A stretch of DNA of 64,000 nucleotides from Anabaena sphaerica FACHB-251 (lineage in GTDB: Bacteria > Cyanobacteriota > Cyanobacteriia > Cyanobacteriales > Nostocaceae). Location of the stretch: positions 62,001-126,000 of the forward strand of contig NZ_JACJQU010000003.1 of assembly GCF_014696825.1 (NCBI RefSeq). The letters are read 5' to 3'. Position numbers and translations under genes: made by a program. Under the pieces are notes generated by a model. It did not search any database. It saw only the letters and a program-made list of their open reading frames with translations, and was not told the DNA's origin. Shown here one piece after another: positions 35,248-43,525 of this stretch; the first letter of the stretch is position 1, and each line of letters starts with the position of its first letter.

Positions 35248-35568
35248 ATGTTAAAAACAATAGTGTTGATAATCATTGGTTTTTTACCGTCTCTATGGTC
35301 TTTGTGGGTGATTCGCAAAACCCAGCAGCGGACACGCACACGCAGCAGACAAATAGCTCACAACTATTCCCAGATCCAACAATATATTAGACCTGTTGAG
35401 GGCGATCGCTATTATCTAGAAGGTGTAGGTTATTTGGTAGGTGATATTAGTTGTAAATTTAATGCTCGATCTGGTTACGTCCGTTGTGCTGTCAATCCCA
35501 GCGGCCCTTGTCAGGACTGCCGTCACTATGAACAAAGAGACTTAGCTACTAGCGAAAAGCAAATTTAA
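35248..35568 (+). CDS. DUF6464-type small membrane-anchored protein
   Basis: A protein of about 106 residues beginning with one hydrophobic helix (LKTIVLIIIGFLPSLWSLWV), then a basic stretch and a C-terminal domain with four Cys in a CxxxxxxxGYVRCAVNPSGPCQDC pattern, possibly a metal site. The frame extends upstream to 35164, but that part is read from the palindromic repeat. The ATG at 35248 has AAAGAGG at a good distance and gives a natural membrane-anchor start. I believe the family is DUF6464, which is found in cyanobacteria and has no known function. Confidence 0.68.
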   Translation: MLKTIVLIIIGFLPSLWSLWVIRKTQQRTRTRSRQIAHNYSQIQQYIRPVEGDRYYLEGVGYLVGDISCKFNARSGYVRCAVNPSGPCQDCRHYEQRDLATSEKQI

Positions 35569-35647
35569 AAATGTCCAAACAAATAGATCAAAAAAATCTG
35601 TTCAATTAGTAATGTCAAGACAAAAATGATTTTGGGGAGTAAACGCC

Positions 35648-36085
35648 ATGACAATCTACTTTTATCATACTCGTGATCAATATGCTTGCTTTTCTAACTT
35701 TTCACCACATGGATTTATGTTAGATGATTTGTACTGGTTTACAAGTGAACATTACTTTCAAGCACAAAAATTTATTGGTACACATCATTTAGAAGCGATT
35801 CGACTTGTTAAAACTCCCAGAGACGCTGCAAAAATGGGTAGACAAAGAACTCGTCCTCTGCGTTCAGATTGGGAACAAGTTAAAGATGATATTATGAGAA
35901 AAGCAGTGCTATGTAAATTCTCTACCCATGTAGATATTAAGGAAATTTTGTTGTCTACAGGAAATGAGGAAATAGTAGAAAATTCACCAATAGATTATTA
36001 TTGGGGTTGTGGATATGATGGTAGTGGTAAAAATATGCTGGGCAAAATTTTAATGGAAGTACGGGAAATAATCCGACTTAACTAA
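35648..36085 (+). CDS. NADAR-family N-glycosidase-like protein (YbiA type)
   Basis: A 145-residue protein of the NADAR/YbiA family. Family members hydrolyse N-glycosidic bonds, for example of reactive riboflavin precursors, or act on ADP-ribose derivatives. Motifs are FSNFSPHGFMLDDLYW, SEHYFQAQKF and a C-terminal WGCGYDGSGKNMLGKILM. These cover the full family length. TTGGGGAGTAA precedes the start. It is a single gene between hypothetical genes, so the context gives no pathway. Confidence 0.88.
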   Translation: MTIYFYHTRDQYACFSNFSPHGFMLDDLYWFTSEHYFQAQKFIGTHHLEAIRLVKTPRDAAKMGRQRTRPLRSDWEQVKDDIMRKAVLCKFSTHVDIKEILLSTGNEEIVENSPIDYYWGCGYDGSGKNMLGKILMEVREIIRLN

Positions 36086-36419
36086 ATACTCAGACTCAAA
36101 AAAATTGCTTAATTTCAAGTATAATATTATTATGATCAATTTTTATCCTAGCTAATAGACATCTCCGGTAATTAAATGTGCGTGCTTTGAAACCCTTGTA
36201 GAGACGTTCCGCCGGAACGTCTCTACCATATTTCCGGAGAGGTCTAATGGGTAAAATAGGTATTGTAGAGGTTGTCCTCGTAATTCATAAAATTTAAAGT
36301 AACTATCCGTAGATTAGGAGTTAAATTACTATGGCAGTCATAAATTTTATCTGAGTAAATCTATTACCTGTTGCCAGTTACCTGCCTCGAAGCCATGACA
36401 AATCAAATAGGAGCGCGAT
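36086..36419. other. Gene-free stretch between NADAR and a small hypothetical gene
   Basis: This 334-bp stretch is AT-rich and contains the perfect palindrome listed at 36198-36226. No open frame or RNA gene is recognised. Confidence 0.5.
36198..36226. repeat. Perfect palindrome, 14-bp arms GTAGAGACGTTCCG
   Basis: Arms at 36198-36211 and 36213-36226 (CGGAACGTCTCTAC) flank one unpaired base. It is a compact hairpin of a type dispersed in cyanobacteria. A looser copy with the same ends lies at 38521-38562. Confidence 0.9.
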
Positions 36420-36722
36420 ATGCTTACGTTACAAAAAACAAAGAAATATTACAAATGGTCTTGGGATGTATCTCTTGGGGGTGAATATGATGCCTGGGGT
36501 TGCAGTACCTACTTTATGGAAATCGATAGTAATTTATATGCCCATAGACAAATCGAAGTTTATGAAAATGGCAACGTATTATTTTATGATAAGAGCCATT
36601 TAGCAGATAATCATGGGATGCTATGCGATAAAAAATTAGATGATAAGAATATCGAAGAATTTGAAATTTCTCAGGTAGAATTTGAACAAATATGGCAAAG
36701 CAAAACTCCTATTAATAAATAA
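36420..36722 (+). CDS. Small hypothetical protein
   Basis: A 100-residue acidic, soluble protein (DVSLGGEYDAWGCSTYFMEI, ending EISQVEFEQIWQ) that I do not recognise. The upstream AGGAGCGCGAT at 36410-36420 gives a plausible ribosome-binding site. Codon use is like its neighbours. It has aromatic and charged residues in an antiparallel-beta-like pattern, and no motif points to a function. Confidence 0.5.
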   Translation: MLTLQKTKKYYKWSWDVSLGGEYDAWGCSTYFMEIDSNLYAHRQIEVYENGNVLFYDKSHLADNHGMLCDKKLDDKNIEEFEISQVEFEQIWQSKTPINK

Positions 36723-36780
36723 TGAGAAAATGGGTAATCAGCTAAGTATATTACCCATCAGAAGGATGATTAACAAGTCA

Positions 36781-37467
36781 TCAAATAGTAGATGATAACT
36801 CACCCACATTTGCTTCTATAAAGGAATTTAGCAAAGTCCATAAACGTAAATCAGTAAAATCAGGAATGGCCATGAATGTACCAACCTCTTCTAAGACTTG
36901 GGGATCATGGGTAGAGGCAATCCCAATAGTACAGATATCAGCAGCAACAGCAGCACGAATACCAGAAGGAGAATCTTCTAAAGCAATAGCTTGTTCTGCT
37001 GTAATTCCTAACTTATTAAGAGCAACTTTGTAGGGTTCAGGATCGGGTTTACCTGCTAGACAGTCATCTGCTAAAACAATGGTATGGAAAACTTCTTTAA
37101 TTCCTAGAACTTCCAGCATAAATTCTGCATTTAACCTGGGGGCATTAGTAACTAATGCGCGTTGTATTTGATGTGTTTGAGTCCATGCTAACAGTTCAGA
37201 AAAACCGTCCAGGGGTCGCAAATGTGAAGCACGTTGACGGAAAAGGGCTTCTTTCTCATCGGCAAATTTTTGACCTGCTGCTAATGATAAATGCGGTAGA
37301 ATATCTTTAACAATTTCTGGGTTTAGTCTCCCACTAATCCGGGATTTGTAGAAAGTTTCATCAATTTCTATGCTGCAACTTAACAGCATTTCTCTCCAAG
37401 CTTGGTAGTGTATGGGGTCAGTATTTACAATAGTGCCATCTAGATCAAAGAGAATTGCTGTCAGCAT
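36781..37467 (-). CDS. HAD-superfamily hydrolase, beta-phosphoglucomutase-like
   Basis: A 228-residue phosphatase or phosphomutase of the HAD superfamily with a helical cap. The nucleophile motif I is FDLDGTIVNTDPIHYQAW (Asp8, Asp10), motif II lies in ALVTNAPR, and motifs III and IV are in KPDPEPY and ALEDSPSGIRAAV. The IVNTDPIHYQAW segment is typical of the beta-phosphoglucomutase-like subgroup, but exact substrates in this group cannot be read from sequence. It is divergent from the NagB-type gene at 37703, 235 bp away, which also acts on sugar phosphates. Confidence 0.9.
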   Translation of the reverse strand: MLTAILFDLDGTIVNTDPIHYQAWREMLLSCSIEIDETFYKSRISGRLNPEIVKDILPHLSLAAGQKFADEKEALFRQRASHLRPLDGFSELLAWTQTHQIQRALVTNAPRLNAEFMLEVLGIKEVFHTIVLADDCLAGKPDPEPYKVALNKLGITAEQAIALEDSPSGIRAAVAADICTIGIASTHDPQVLEEVGTFMAIPDFTDLRLWTLLNSFIEANVGELSSTI

Positions 37468-37702
37468 GATTTTTTGCTAAGTTGTAAAAAACTGTTAAGT
37501 TAATTTACTTAGTTTAACGTAAATTATCAATTAGATCACAGGGAACAGGGACTGGGGGCTGGGAAAAGGTTTTTACCCATTACCTTTTATTTACAGCATA
37601 TTTTATCTGAGTGAGGTAAACAAGGGCGGGCAAGATGCCCACCCCACAAGATTTATAATATTAAGATGTGTACTTCATTTACTGACAAATAACTGTAAAA
37701 AA

Positions 37703-38467
37703 ATGCCAGCTGCTACAACATCTTTTCATGTCGATGATCTCCTAGTGCAGATTTACAACTCTGAAACAGAAATGGCGCAGGATGTTGCCGAAATTGCACA
37801 GAAGTATTTATATAACCTGCTCCAAGCACAGGATACAATTGCTTTGTTATTAGCCACAGGAAATTCACAACTTAAATTTCTTGATGCTTTAATTGCTTTA
37901 GGTGAGATAGATTGGTCAAGGATAACCTTATTTCACCTTGATGAATATTTAGGAATTAATGCTGATCATCCTGCAAGTTTCCGGCGTTATTTGCGGGAGC
38001 GTGTAGAAAAACGGGTATTTCCACAGCAATTTCACTATATACAAGGGGATGCTTTAGAACCTGTTGCGGAGTGCGATCGCTATACCAAACTATTAAAAGC
38101 TCAACCGATTGATCTATGTCTTCTTGGTGTAGGAGAAAATGGACATTTAGCCTTTAATGATCCCGCTGTAGCAGATTTTGAAGATGCGGCTAGTGTCAAA
38201 TTAGTGAAACTAGATCAAATCAACCGTCAGCAACAAGTCAAAACAGGATATTTTTCCAACTTAGAAACCGTTCCTCAATACGCCTTTACTGTGACTATTC
38301 CCATGATTTGTGCAGCTAAAAAAATTATCTGCCTAGCACCCGAAACACGCAAAGCCAAAATAGTAAAAGAGATGTTACACGGGTGTATTACTACAAATTG
38401 CCCAGCTTCAATTTTACGAAAACAACCACAAGCAAGCTTATTTTTAGATGTAAATTCTGCTAGTTAA
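37703..38467 (+). CDS. nagB: Glucosamine-6-phosphate deaminase (NagB-type)
   Basis: A 254-residue enzyme of the NagB/6-phosphogluconolactonase superfamily. The signature region LFHLDEYLGINADHPASF and LLGVGENGHLAFNDPAVA, which carries the catalytic residues of glucosamine-6-phosphate isomerase/deaminase, support deaminase over lactonase. The expected reaction turns glucosamine-6-phosphate into fructose-6-phosphate and ammonia. Its C-terminal end runs close to a GTAGAGACGTT repeat. The divergent HAD hydrolase may share its promoter region. Confidence 0.88.
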   Translation: MPAATTSFHVDDLLVQIYNSETEMAQDVAEIAQKYLYNLLQAQDTIALLLATGNSQLKFLDALIALGEIDWSRITLFHLDEYLGINADHPASFRRYLRERVEKRVFPQQFHYIQGDALEPVAECDRYTKLLKAQPIDLCLLGVGENGHLAFNDPAVADFEDAASVKLVKLDQINRQQQVKTGYFSNLETVPQYAFTVTIPMICAAKKIICLAPETRKAKIVKEMLHGCITTNCPASILRKQPQASLFLDVNSAS

Positions 38468-38520
38468 GTATCTTAAAGTGCTACATTTTTTTTCTCCTTG
38501 GGAAGTTTTTCATCAACCTT

Positions 38521-38562
38521 GTAGAGACGTTATTGTAGAGATATTCCAGGGAACGTCTCTAC
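38521..38562. repeat. Inverted repeat GTAGAGACGTT / AACGTCTCTAC
   Basis: Arms at 38521-38531 and 38552-38562 with a 20-bp centre. It shares its ends with the palindrome at 36198. The right arm supplies the stop codon of the small minus-strand frame at 38559. Confidence 0.85.
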
Positions 38563-38789
38563 ATTCTTTTCACAGATTTCCCTTGTTTAACATAGTCTTG
38601 ATTCAGCTTCCAACTAGACAAACAACCCTCCAAATATTGACAATCTTCACATTTAATTTCTTTTCCAGGATTCTGACATCCGCAGGGAAGATTGACAAAG
38701 CATTCATTAGGCTCTTTAGGAACCCAAGACTTTTTACATATAAAGTATAAAGTTGCTTCTTGGAGACAAACAATCAAATCTTGCACCAT
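38559..38789 (-). CDS. Possible small Cys-rich protein
   Basis: A 76-residue frame with eight Cys residues, including CGCQN and KCEDCQYLEGC, a spacing that could hold zinc or a cluster. The Cys density and the sensible N-terminus (MVQDLIVCLQEATLYFICKK) favour a real gene over a chance frame. However, the TAG stop lies in the arm of the GTAGAGACGTT repeat, so the C-terminus may be changed. I do not recognise a family. Confidence 0.45.
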   Translation of the reverse strand: MVQDLIVCLQEATLYFICKKSWVPKEPNECFVNLPCGCQNPGKEIKCEDCQYLEGCLSSWKLNQDYVKQGKSVKRM

Positions 38790-39160
38790 AATACCAATTC
38801 AAAATTGAAAATAGATGGCTTCCCAATTTCTTTGAGAAGTCGGGGATCTGGAATACTTATATTTCATATTTCACATCAACAGGAAAATCGTTACCTCATC
38901 CTTAAAGTAGGTATGTTTTCCCCCATAAGACATAATTCAAGCCCCTAGATTCTCCTGATATTAGCCTTACCAGTTTAGCAGTTAAGAAAACATTCGTTTT
39001 TTTGACTTTTATAGTTGTAGATAATCCTGGCTCAGTTGCAGTTAATTCTGGCTGAAGCACAATTATAGTTGCATTTAATCCTGGTTTGAAAGTGTGATGA
39101 TTGCAGGTTTGAGCGATTAGCATTGCAGGTCGCTACAGCTATCCATTAGAGAAATAACAA
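38790..39160. other. Gene-free repeat-bearing stretch downstream of the ABC transporter genes
   Basis: It holds a half copy of the AGAAGTCGGGGATCT repeat (38835-38849) and the degenerate triplet of repeats at 39012-39085. No coding frame is convincing. It ends at the stop codon of the leftward transport operon. Confidence 0.5.
39012..39085. repeat. Three degenerate direct repeats of about 20 bp
   Basis: Imperfect copies of AGTTGCAGTTAATCCTGGCT: TAGTTGTAGATAATCCTGGC at 39012, CAGTTGCAGTTAATTCTGGC at 39033 and TAGTTGCATTTAATCCTGGT at 39065. The first two are back to back; the third is 11 bp further. The origin is unknown. Confidence 0.7.
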
Positions 39161-41005
39161 TCACCTAACAGATGACATATAGCTTCCTGGAAGCGTGGTA
39201 TCATGGCTAAAGATTTCTTCAAACTTCCCTTGCGCTTCTACTCTACCTGCTTTCATGACAATAATCTGGTCAGAGCGACGCAACACAGAAGGACGATGAG
39301 AAACCACAAGACAAGTTGGTGTCCAAGGATTTTCTCCCTGTTCTGTATTCACAAATATCCGCGACCACAACGCCAATTCTGTCTCCACATCCAAGGCGCT
39401 GGAAAGGTCATCAAATACCATTAATTCCGGTTGACGAACAAACATCCGGGCGGCTGCTACTCGTTGCATTTGTCCACCAGAAAGCCGCACACCTTTAGAA
39501 CCAACTAAAGTTTCTAGACTTTCATTCATAGTTGCTAAATCTTGCTCAAATACAGCCATGTTTAAAGCTGTTTCGATGTCAGAATCATCCTTAGATAATC
39601 CTAATAAAATATTTTCCCGCAAGGAATAACTAAAAAGTTGGGGAATTTGAGGAGTATAAGCACTGCGTGGGGGAACAAAGAAAGTAGCGGGATTTTCCAC
39701 AATATTTCCATTCCAGGAAATTTCCCCACTTTGTTTAGGTAATAATCCTAATAACAGCCGCAGTAATGTAGTTTTTCCAGAACCAATCTGACCAGTAATT
39801 ACAGTCAAACTACCGCGCTGAATTTCAAAGCTAATATCTGTAATTCCTTGGTTTGTACCAGGATAAATATAAGTTAGATGAGAAACTCTCAAAGATTGAA
39901 GATTATATCTCTCATTCCTCAAAGGTTGTTCTATTGCTGGTAAATCTTTCTGGCTACCATTCAGGTCATTTAGATAAAGTTGATTGGGGGCTACTAATGT
40001 ATAAGCCGATGCACCAGATAGTAAACTAGCCATCCGATCAAAAGACACTTCTGTGTGTTTTGATAATGCCATGAAACCCCCAACAGAAGTAAAAAAGCTA
40101 GTCACAAATGATAGGTTATAAACAAATAAAGCAAAGTCCCCTACTGTTAACTGATTAACATCACTCTTCATTAATTGAGAAGCCAGGAGCAAAATTATCC
40201 CTGTTCCTAGATTCACCATATTTTGAAACGAAGAATTGAGAATAGCATTAAACAGGCTATCCTTAATCATTGTCTGGCGGCGTTGGTCATTTAAAGTGCG
40301 AAAATAATCCAGCACATTTTTTTCTGCGCCAGCTACTTTAATCGCTTGCACTGAACCAAATATTTCCCCTAAAATTCCTGTGACTTTTTCGGTAGCTTGG
40401 CGGCTGGCTTTTCTATACTTTTTAATCCGAGTTTCGGCTCGTTGAATAATTGCTACCATTGCTACTAAGGGCAGAAACACAAACAGCGTCATCTGCACGT
40501 TTATACTCAATAAAAACCCTATACAAAAAATACCAAATATTGCTTCTCCTGAGAGTTCTGATATCCATGCAATGTTGTCTTCTATTTGTTCGGCATCATC
40601 ACGAAAATAGCTAATAATTTCCCCCTGAGATACAGTGGTTTCCGCCTCTTGATTAACAACCATTGGCTGTGCTGTGGGATTTTTAAATAGGCGGTCTAAC
40701 AAATTATGTCGCAGTAATGATCGCATCAAAAAACGGTGTTGGGTTTTGGTAACTCGCCCCGCAAATATAACTGCAATATGTCCTAAATTCAAGACTAGTA
40801 ATAATGCAATTAAAGCTAGAGGTGATAATCCTAATTGTGCCTCGTTTGTTAAACGATTGAAAAATTCCCGGATAATTAATCCAGGTAGGGCTGGCAAACC
40901 CGTAATTAAAATCCAGCAGATACTATCAAGGATGTATAGTTTTGGTTGGTAGCGAATAAGTTGCCATAATAATTCCCAATGTTTGCGCTTTTTTTTTGTC
41001 ACCAT
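39161..41005 (-). CDS. ABC half-transporter (exporter fold), subunit with a degenerate Walker B
   Basis: A 614-residue fused membrane-ATPase half-transporter. Six membrane helices lie in the first 330 or so residues, and the nucleotide-binding domain starts near 390 with Walker A GQIGSGKTT, signature LSGGQ, Walker B LMVFDDLSSALD and H-loop LVVSHRPS. The usual catalytic Glu after Walker B is Asp here. The partner at 41171 has a normal Glu but a degenerate signature, which fits a heterodimer with one active and one degenerate ATP site. It lies last in the siderophore-type operon and could export or import the chelator; siderophore importers with exporter fold are known (YbtPQ, IrtAB). Confidence 0.9.
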   Translation of the reverse strand: MVTKKKRKHWELLWQLIRYQPKLYILDSICWILITGLPALPGLIIREFFNRLTNEAQLGLSPLALIALLLVLNLGHIAVIFAGRVTKTQHRFLMRSLLRHNLLDRLFKNPTAQPMVVNQEAETTVSQGEIISYFRDDAEQIEDNIAWISELSGEAIFGIFCIGFLLSINVQMTLFVFLPLVAMVAIIQRAETRIKKYRKASRQATEKVTGILGEIFGSVQAIKVAGAEKNVLDYFRTLNDQRRQTMIKDSLFNAILNSSFQNMVNLGTGIILLLASQLMKSDVNQLTVGDFALFVYNLSFVTSFFTSVGGFMALSKHTEVSFDRMASLLSGASAYTLVAPNQLYLNDLNGSQKDLPAIEQPLRNERYNLQSLRVSHLTYIYPGTNQGITDISFEIQRGSLTVITGQIGSGKTTLLRLLLGLLPKQSGEISWNGNIVENPATFFVPPRSAYTPQIPQLFSYSLRENILLGLSKDDSDIETALNMAVFEQDLATMNESLETLVGSKGVRLSGGQMQRVAAARMFVRQPELMVFDDLSSALDVETELALWSRIFVNTEQGENPWTPTCLVVSHRPSVLRRSDQIIVMKAGRVEAQGKFEEIFSHDTTLPGSYMSSVR

Positions 41006-41046
41006 GATAATTACGAGTTTGTAATTTGTAGAATTTTTTGTGAGTA

Positions 41047-41112
41047 AGATCCCCGACTGCTTTATTGAATCGTATCAGTAAATTATGATTTTTTGCCAGA
41101 AGTCGGGGATCT
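41047..41112. repeat. Palindromic element AGATCCCCGACT / AGTCGGGGATCT
   Basis: 12-bp perfect arms at 41047-41058 and 41101-41112 enclose an AT-rich centre. It lies between the two ABC transporter genes and could reduce transcription into the second one. Confidence 0.85.
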
Positions 41113-41170
41113 GAATGCTATGCTGAATCCTTACGATTTGCTTATATAAGATTGAGTTAGTTTCATCTTT

Positions 41171-42931
41171 TTAGATTAATAAATCGGAGCAGCCAGTTTG
41201 TAATAACTGGGCAAAACGCGATTTGGGATTTTTAATTAATTCTTCGCGTTGACCATATTCACTAATTCGACCTTGTTCTAAAATTAAGATTTGATTTGCT
41301 TTTTGTACGGTGGCTAAACGATGGGCAATAATTATGCCTGTACGTCCAGTTAGTAATTTATCAACTGCTGTTTCAATCAGTTTTTCGGTAATGGGATCGA
41401 GGCGTGAAGAGGCTTCATCTAATATCACTAAACCAGGATCTTTGAGAAACACGCGCGTAAATGCGAGTAACTGCGCTTGTCCGGCAGATAATCCGCTACT
41501 ATCTGGTCCCAAGTTTGTATCTAAGCCTTGAGGTAATGAATGCAACCATTCTGATAATCCTAATATTTCTAAGGTTTCATAGATGCGTTCGTCGCTAATG
41601 TCCTGGTTAAAAAAGGTCAGGTTATTACGCACTGTTGTTTGAAACAGTTGTACATCCTGGGTGACTAATCCGATTTTTTGGGGTAAATCTGTTGAGTAAG
41701 TCTGGTTAATTGGTAAGCCTCCCAAGTGAATTGAGCCTGATTTTGGGTCATACAATCTCAGTAATAAGCGCGCGAGAGAAGATTTACCGCTACCTGTCCG
41801 TCCTAATAAACCTAATAGTTGTCCAGCAGGTAAATGAAAGGATATGTCTTGCAGTACCAAATCACCTTCTCCCGATTTCCGATCATTGTAGCTAAACCAA
41901 AGGTGATCAAAGGTTACGGAGAGTGCGCCTTGAGGAAGTCGTTGTTCGCCTCCTGCACTGAGTTGGGATTTTACTTGCAGTAAATCTTGAATGCGGTAAA
42001 TACTGGCTTCTGCTTGTTGGAGTTCTTCAAATTGGTTGCGAATTTGCTCAATTGGTTCGCTGAGTAAGTTGGTGTAGTAGTAAAGTATATATACCGTACC
42101 GATAGTGATAATATTCTGACTCCAAAGGTAAGCACCGACGCTTAAAGCGATCGCAGTTCCTAAAGTAAAAATACCGTTCGTTGTACCCCACAGAATTGTA
42201 CTGGCAAAGCGGGCTTTATGAAAGATGGGTAGCCAGCCTTGCAAAATTTTGTGGAAGCGTTGCATCACATAGCTTTTAGCTCCATTCGCTCGCACGTCTT
42301 CCATACCGGCGAGTTGTTCACCTACGAAACCGAAAAAATCAGCACTAATTTGGCGATAAGTTTGCCAATAAGGTACGGCTATGGAACGTAGACGGATTAA
42401 AGTAGATAATGCTGTTAGGCTAAAAAATGCGATCGCCAAACCAGCACGCCAATCTTCGGCAAATAGAACTACAATCACACCTGACATCAACAGCAAATTG
42501 CCCAAGATGTAAACGGTGAATTTGGAGAAGAATTGCGACAGAGTGTGAACATCACCGTCTACTCTCTCTAGTAATTCACCAGGTGTCGAGAATTTATGAA
42601 AGGATAAATCTAGTTTTAAGCAATGTTCAACTAAGTCAGCGCGTAAGGCGTTGGTGGCTCTCCAGGCGACGTTTTCACCGTAGTAGGTAGCAGCAATTGT
42701 GATCAGTTGGGTGACTAAAGCTACACCTAAAAATAGTAAGGCGGATATGAGTAAGTTCTGCCCTGAACCACCAGCAACAGCCGTATCAATGAAGTAACGC
42801 AGAATTTGGGGATTGACTAATTTTAATCCGATGCTGGCCAGGAGCGCGATCGCAAATTTTAAAACCCTTCCTTTTTGGGGTTTGAGATATTCTACAAGTA
42901 AGTTCCAGTATTGCTGTAGTCCGATTTTCAT
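41171..42931 (-). CDS. ABC half-transporter (exporter fold), subunit with a degenerate signature
   Basis: A 586-residue fused half-transporter with six membrane helices in the first 310 or so residues. The ATPase domain has Walker A GRTGSGKSS, signature LSAGQ (canonical LSGGQ), Walker B LVILDEASSRLD with the catalytic Glu, and H-loop IIIAHRLATV. Together with the 39161 product it should form a heterodimer. The start overlaps the DUF1636 stop codon by 4 bp (ATGA), so the two are translated together. The operon context with a TonB receptor and a binding protein points to transport of an iron-chelator complex or of the chelator itself; the direction is open. Confidence 0.9.
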   Translation of the reverse strand: MKIGLQQYWNLLVEYLKPQKGRVLKFAIALLASIGLKLVNPQILRYFIDTAVAGGSGQNLLISALLFLGVALVTQLITIAATYYGENVAWRATNALRADLVEHCLKLDLSFHKFSTPGELLERVDGDVHTLSQFFSKFTVYILGNLLLMSGVIVVLFAEDWRAGLAIAFFSLTALSTLIRLRSIAVPYWQTYRQISADFFGFVGEQLAGMEDVRANGAKSYVMQRFHKILQGWLPIFHKARFASTILWGTTNGIFTLGTAIALSVGAYLWSQNIITIGTVYILYYYTNLLSEPIEQIRNQFEELQQAEASIYRIQDLLQVKSQLSAGGEQRLPQGALSVTFDHLWFSYNDRKSGEGDLVLQDISFHLPAGQLLGLLGRTGSGKSSLARLLLRLYDPKSGSIHLGGLPINQTYSTDLPQKIGLVTQDVQLFQTTVRNNLTFFNQDISDERIYETLEILGLSEWLHSLPQGLDTNLGPDSSGLSAGQAQLLAFTRVFLKDPGLVILDEASSRLDPITEKLIETAVDKLLTGRTGIIIAHRLATVQKANQILILEQGRISEYGQREELIKNPKSRFAQLLQTGCSDLLI

Positions 42932-43299
42932 GGTGTAGGAGGGATGCGTACTAAGAGATGCGATCGCAATTTTCCTGGCATTTTGGGGGGTAACACATAT
43001 CCATCTTTACTATCGTGATACATTTGGCTAAATTGCAACAATTCATTGATGTTTTCTTCTGTCAACTTAACAAAGTGATATGTATATTTTTGGGGACAAA
43101 CAAATGTCACAACACAAGAGCGATCGCAAGTCCACAAACACTCCTCAGGCTGAATATTGATATTGTTGTAAACTGAATTGTTTTTTTGAGCTTCCAGAAT
43201 CTTAATCAATAGTTGGTTTCCTTCAGCACGTTCATCTTCTTCATCGTGACCAAAAATAGCACTACAAGATTTACAAACAAATAAGGTATGAGGTGTCAT
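42928..43299 (-). CDS. DUF1636 metal-binding protein
   Basis: A 123-residue thioredoxin-like protein of the DUF1636 family with Cys residues in LFVCKSCSAIFG and in CLWTCDRSCVVTFVCPQKYT, a likely [2Fe-2S] or other metal site. The family is often encoded near siderophore or metal uptake genes, but its biochemical role is unknown. Here it is coupled by a 4-bp overlap to the downstream ABC transporter gene and lies in the operon led by the TonB-dependent receptor. A role in releasing or handling iron is an inference from this context. Confidence 0.82.
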   Translation of the reverse strand: MTPHTLFVCKSCSAIFGHDEEDERAEGNQLLIKILEAQKNNSVYNNINIQPEECLWTCDRSCVVTFVCPQKYTYHFVKLTEENINELLQFSQMYHDSKDGYVLPPKMPGKLRSHLLVRIPPTP

Positions 43300-43525
43300 A
43301 ACTGATGAGTTACTAAAAACTACTTTAACTAATTCTTTTTATAATTCATTCATCAGGAATCTCTGGTGAGAATATTGGATAATTTAGTTAAATCTGTATA
43401 TTACCAATGTTAAATTTTCAATGACTGATTTTGTGTAAATTATTAAAAATCTCACTTTTAACTCCTATTACAATTATAAATTATTAAGCGATAAATTAGC
43501 ATAATTATCACTAACTCCATAAAAT

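Noticed and set aside
38902-39123. 73-codon minus-strand frame over the degenerate repeats
   Set aside because: It arises from the three imperfect repeats and has no start context or family resemblance.
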